This document shows positions 5,733 to 6,772 of a DNA stretch of 6,772 nucleotides, piece after piece (the first letter of the stretch is position 1; every line of letters begins with the position of its first letter). The stretch is from Acidobacteriaceae bacterium. GTDB lineage: Bacteria; Acidobacteriota; Terriglobia; Terriglobales; Acidobacteriaceae. The notes beneath the pieces are model-generated. The model ran no database searches. It was not told where the DNA came from and saw only the letters and a list, made by a program, of their open reading frames with translations. Made by a program: the position numbers and the translations under genes. The DNA lies in contig PLST01000091.1 in the NCBI GenBank assembly GCA_003164255.1, positions 1 through 6,772 of the forward strand, in the 5' to 3' direction.

Positions 5733-6772
5733 TGCCGAAGTTTGCTCTCAGATTCCCCTACTTCATTATCATGCTGTGCCTGCTGGTGTCGCTTGTCGGA
5801 GCGGTCAACATCGCTCAGATGCCGGTGGATCTGTTCCCTAAAATCGACATGCCGGTGGTGGTGGTAGCCACGTTCTATAACGGGATGCCTCCAGAGCAGA
5901 TTGAAGCCGACATAACGAATACGTTCGAGCGCTTTTTTACACTCGGCGCCAATATCGACCACAGCGAGTCACGTTCGTTGACTGGCGTGAGTCTGATCAA
6001 GATCTATTTCAAGCCTGGCACCGATCCCAATGCGGCGTTGAGCAACATCGCCAACCTGGCCATGGCCGATCTGCGCCGACTGCCGCCGGGGACGCTGCCC
6101 CCGGTGGTGTTGGGCATGGATGCATCGACGCAGCCTGTATGCCTGGTGACGCTGAAGGGTCAGGGACTGAACGAGACCAACCTGAAGGACTTGGCGCAGT
6201 TCCAGGTGCGCAACCAGATTTCGAATGTGCAGGGTGCGTCGGTGCCGCAGCCCTACGGAGGAACGTACCGTCAGATTCAGATTTACGTGGATCCGCTGAA
6301 GTTGGAAGCGCGTAACCTGAGCCTGAACGACGTGGTGACGTCGGTAAACAGCTCAAACCTGATTTTGCCCGCGGGCGATGTGCGCATCGGCTCCAAGGAC
6401 TACAACATCTACGCCAACAGCCAGTTTCCCGATGCGAATTCGATGAACCAGATGCCGCTGAAGTCGGTAGGCAACTCATCGGTGCTGGTGGGCGACATTG
6501 GCAAGGCCATCGATTCCGGCGCACTGCAATACAACATTGTACGTATCGACGGACAGCGCTCGGTTTACGTGCCAGTCTTCAAGCAGGGCGGCGACAGTAA
6601 CACCATCACCATCGTGAACGGGATGAAAGCCGCGATCAAGCATCTGGTTGACATTCCTGAGTCGCTGAAAACGGCGGTCGTCTTCGACCAGTCGGTCTTC
6701 GTCAAGCTGGCGATCAAGAATGTTTCCAAAGAAGCGCTCATCGGACTCGTGCTGACCGGGGTGATGATTCTT
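5732..6772 (+). CDS. RND efflux permease, N-terminal part (3' end outside window)
   Basis: The first 347 codons of an AcrB-like inner-membrane efflux permease; the frame is still open at the right edge and the family is usually over 1000 aa. The first transmembrane helix is at about residues 9-29, followed by MPVDLFPKIDMPVVVV (30-45), the conserved entry to the first porter subdomain. PPEQIEADITNTFE (53-66) and RRLPPGTLPPVVLG (115-128) are typical of porter subdomains PN1/PN2. The second transmembrane helix begins near 334 (EALIGLVLTGVMIL). The ATG overlaps the adaptor stop in a TGATG junction and has GGAGG at 5718-5722, 9 nt upstream, so the pair is coupled. Sequence features suit a drug/solute (HAE) exporter more than a CusA-type metal pump, but the key membrane residues are not yet reached, so this is tentative. 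Confidence 0.93.
   Translation, partial: MPKFALRFPYFIIMLCLLVSLVGAVNIAQMPVDLFPKIDMPVVVVATFYNGMPPEQIEADITNTFERFFTLGANIDHSESRSLTGVSLIKIYFKPGTDPNAALSNIANLAMADLRRLPPGTLPPVVLGMDASTQPVCLVTLKGQGLNETNLKDLAQFQVRNQISNVQGASVPQPYGGTYRQIQIYVDPLKLEARNLSLNDVVTSVNSSNLILPAGDVRIGSKDYNIYANSQFPDANSMNQMPLKSVGNSSVLVGDIGKAIDSGALQYNIVRIDGQRSVYVPVFKQGGDSNTITIVNGMKAAIKHLVDIPESLKTAVVFDQSVFVKLAIKNVSKEALIGLVLTGVMIL

Noticed and set aside
6009..6524. 171-codon minus-strand frame opposite the second permease
   Set aside because: Composition (Pro/Ser/Arg/Cys-rich) is that of an antisense shadow; the plus strand encodes clear RND porter motifs.

Overview
The window looks like a chromosomal piece from a Gram-negative bacterium with moderate-to-high GC. 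It carries two tripartite RND efflux systems, exported thiol/sulfur proteins, a lipoprotein adaptor and an ECF-type sigma factor. Protein style, small orphan membrane proteins and gene mix fit Acidobacteriota (Terriglobia-like). That assignment rests on impression, not on a marker gene, and is only moderately secure. I saw no tRNA, rRNA, CRISPR array, transposase or phage gene.

Left part (1-1913, all + strand). The 3' end of an RND inner-membrane permease overlaps by 4 nt a 69-aa two-helix membrane protein of the DUF2892 (YgaP membrane part) type. An 82-aa protein of unknown function follows. After an 81-nt gap holding an inverted repeat and a possible -10 box comes a 307-aa sigma factor: a normal ECF body (regions 2 and 4) plus a C-terminal zinc-binding anti-sigma-like domain (C-x25-H-x3-C-x2-C) in the same chain. 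Such a protein could sense metal or redox state without a separate anti-sigma factor.

Middle (about 2019-3081, - strand). A two-gene operon reads towards the sigma gene: first an exported rhodanese-like protein with a cysteine-rich active loop, then, 10 nt later, an exported TlpA-type thioredoxin with a WCDSC active site. The DUF2892 protein and the separate rhodanese together recall the two halves of YgaP. Thiol or sulfane-sulfur handling in the envelope is therefore a reasonable theme, but it is inferred.

Gap (3082-3577). About 500 bases without a convincing gene lie between divergent units. They hold an 8-bp inverted repeat (TTGTATAC/GTATACAA) and other short dyads.

Right part (3578-6772, all + strand). 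A 59-aa single-helix membrane protein has a strong ribosome binding site. A 132-aa protein with two predicted hydrophobic segments and an RPPP-containing tail comes next, followed by a complete RND periplasmic adaptor lipoprotein and the first 347 codons of its permease, which overlaps the adaptor stop by 1 nt and runs off the window. This second RND system is a separate operon from the first; its substrate cannot be told from the sequence.
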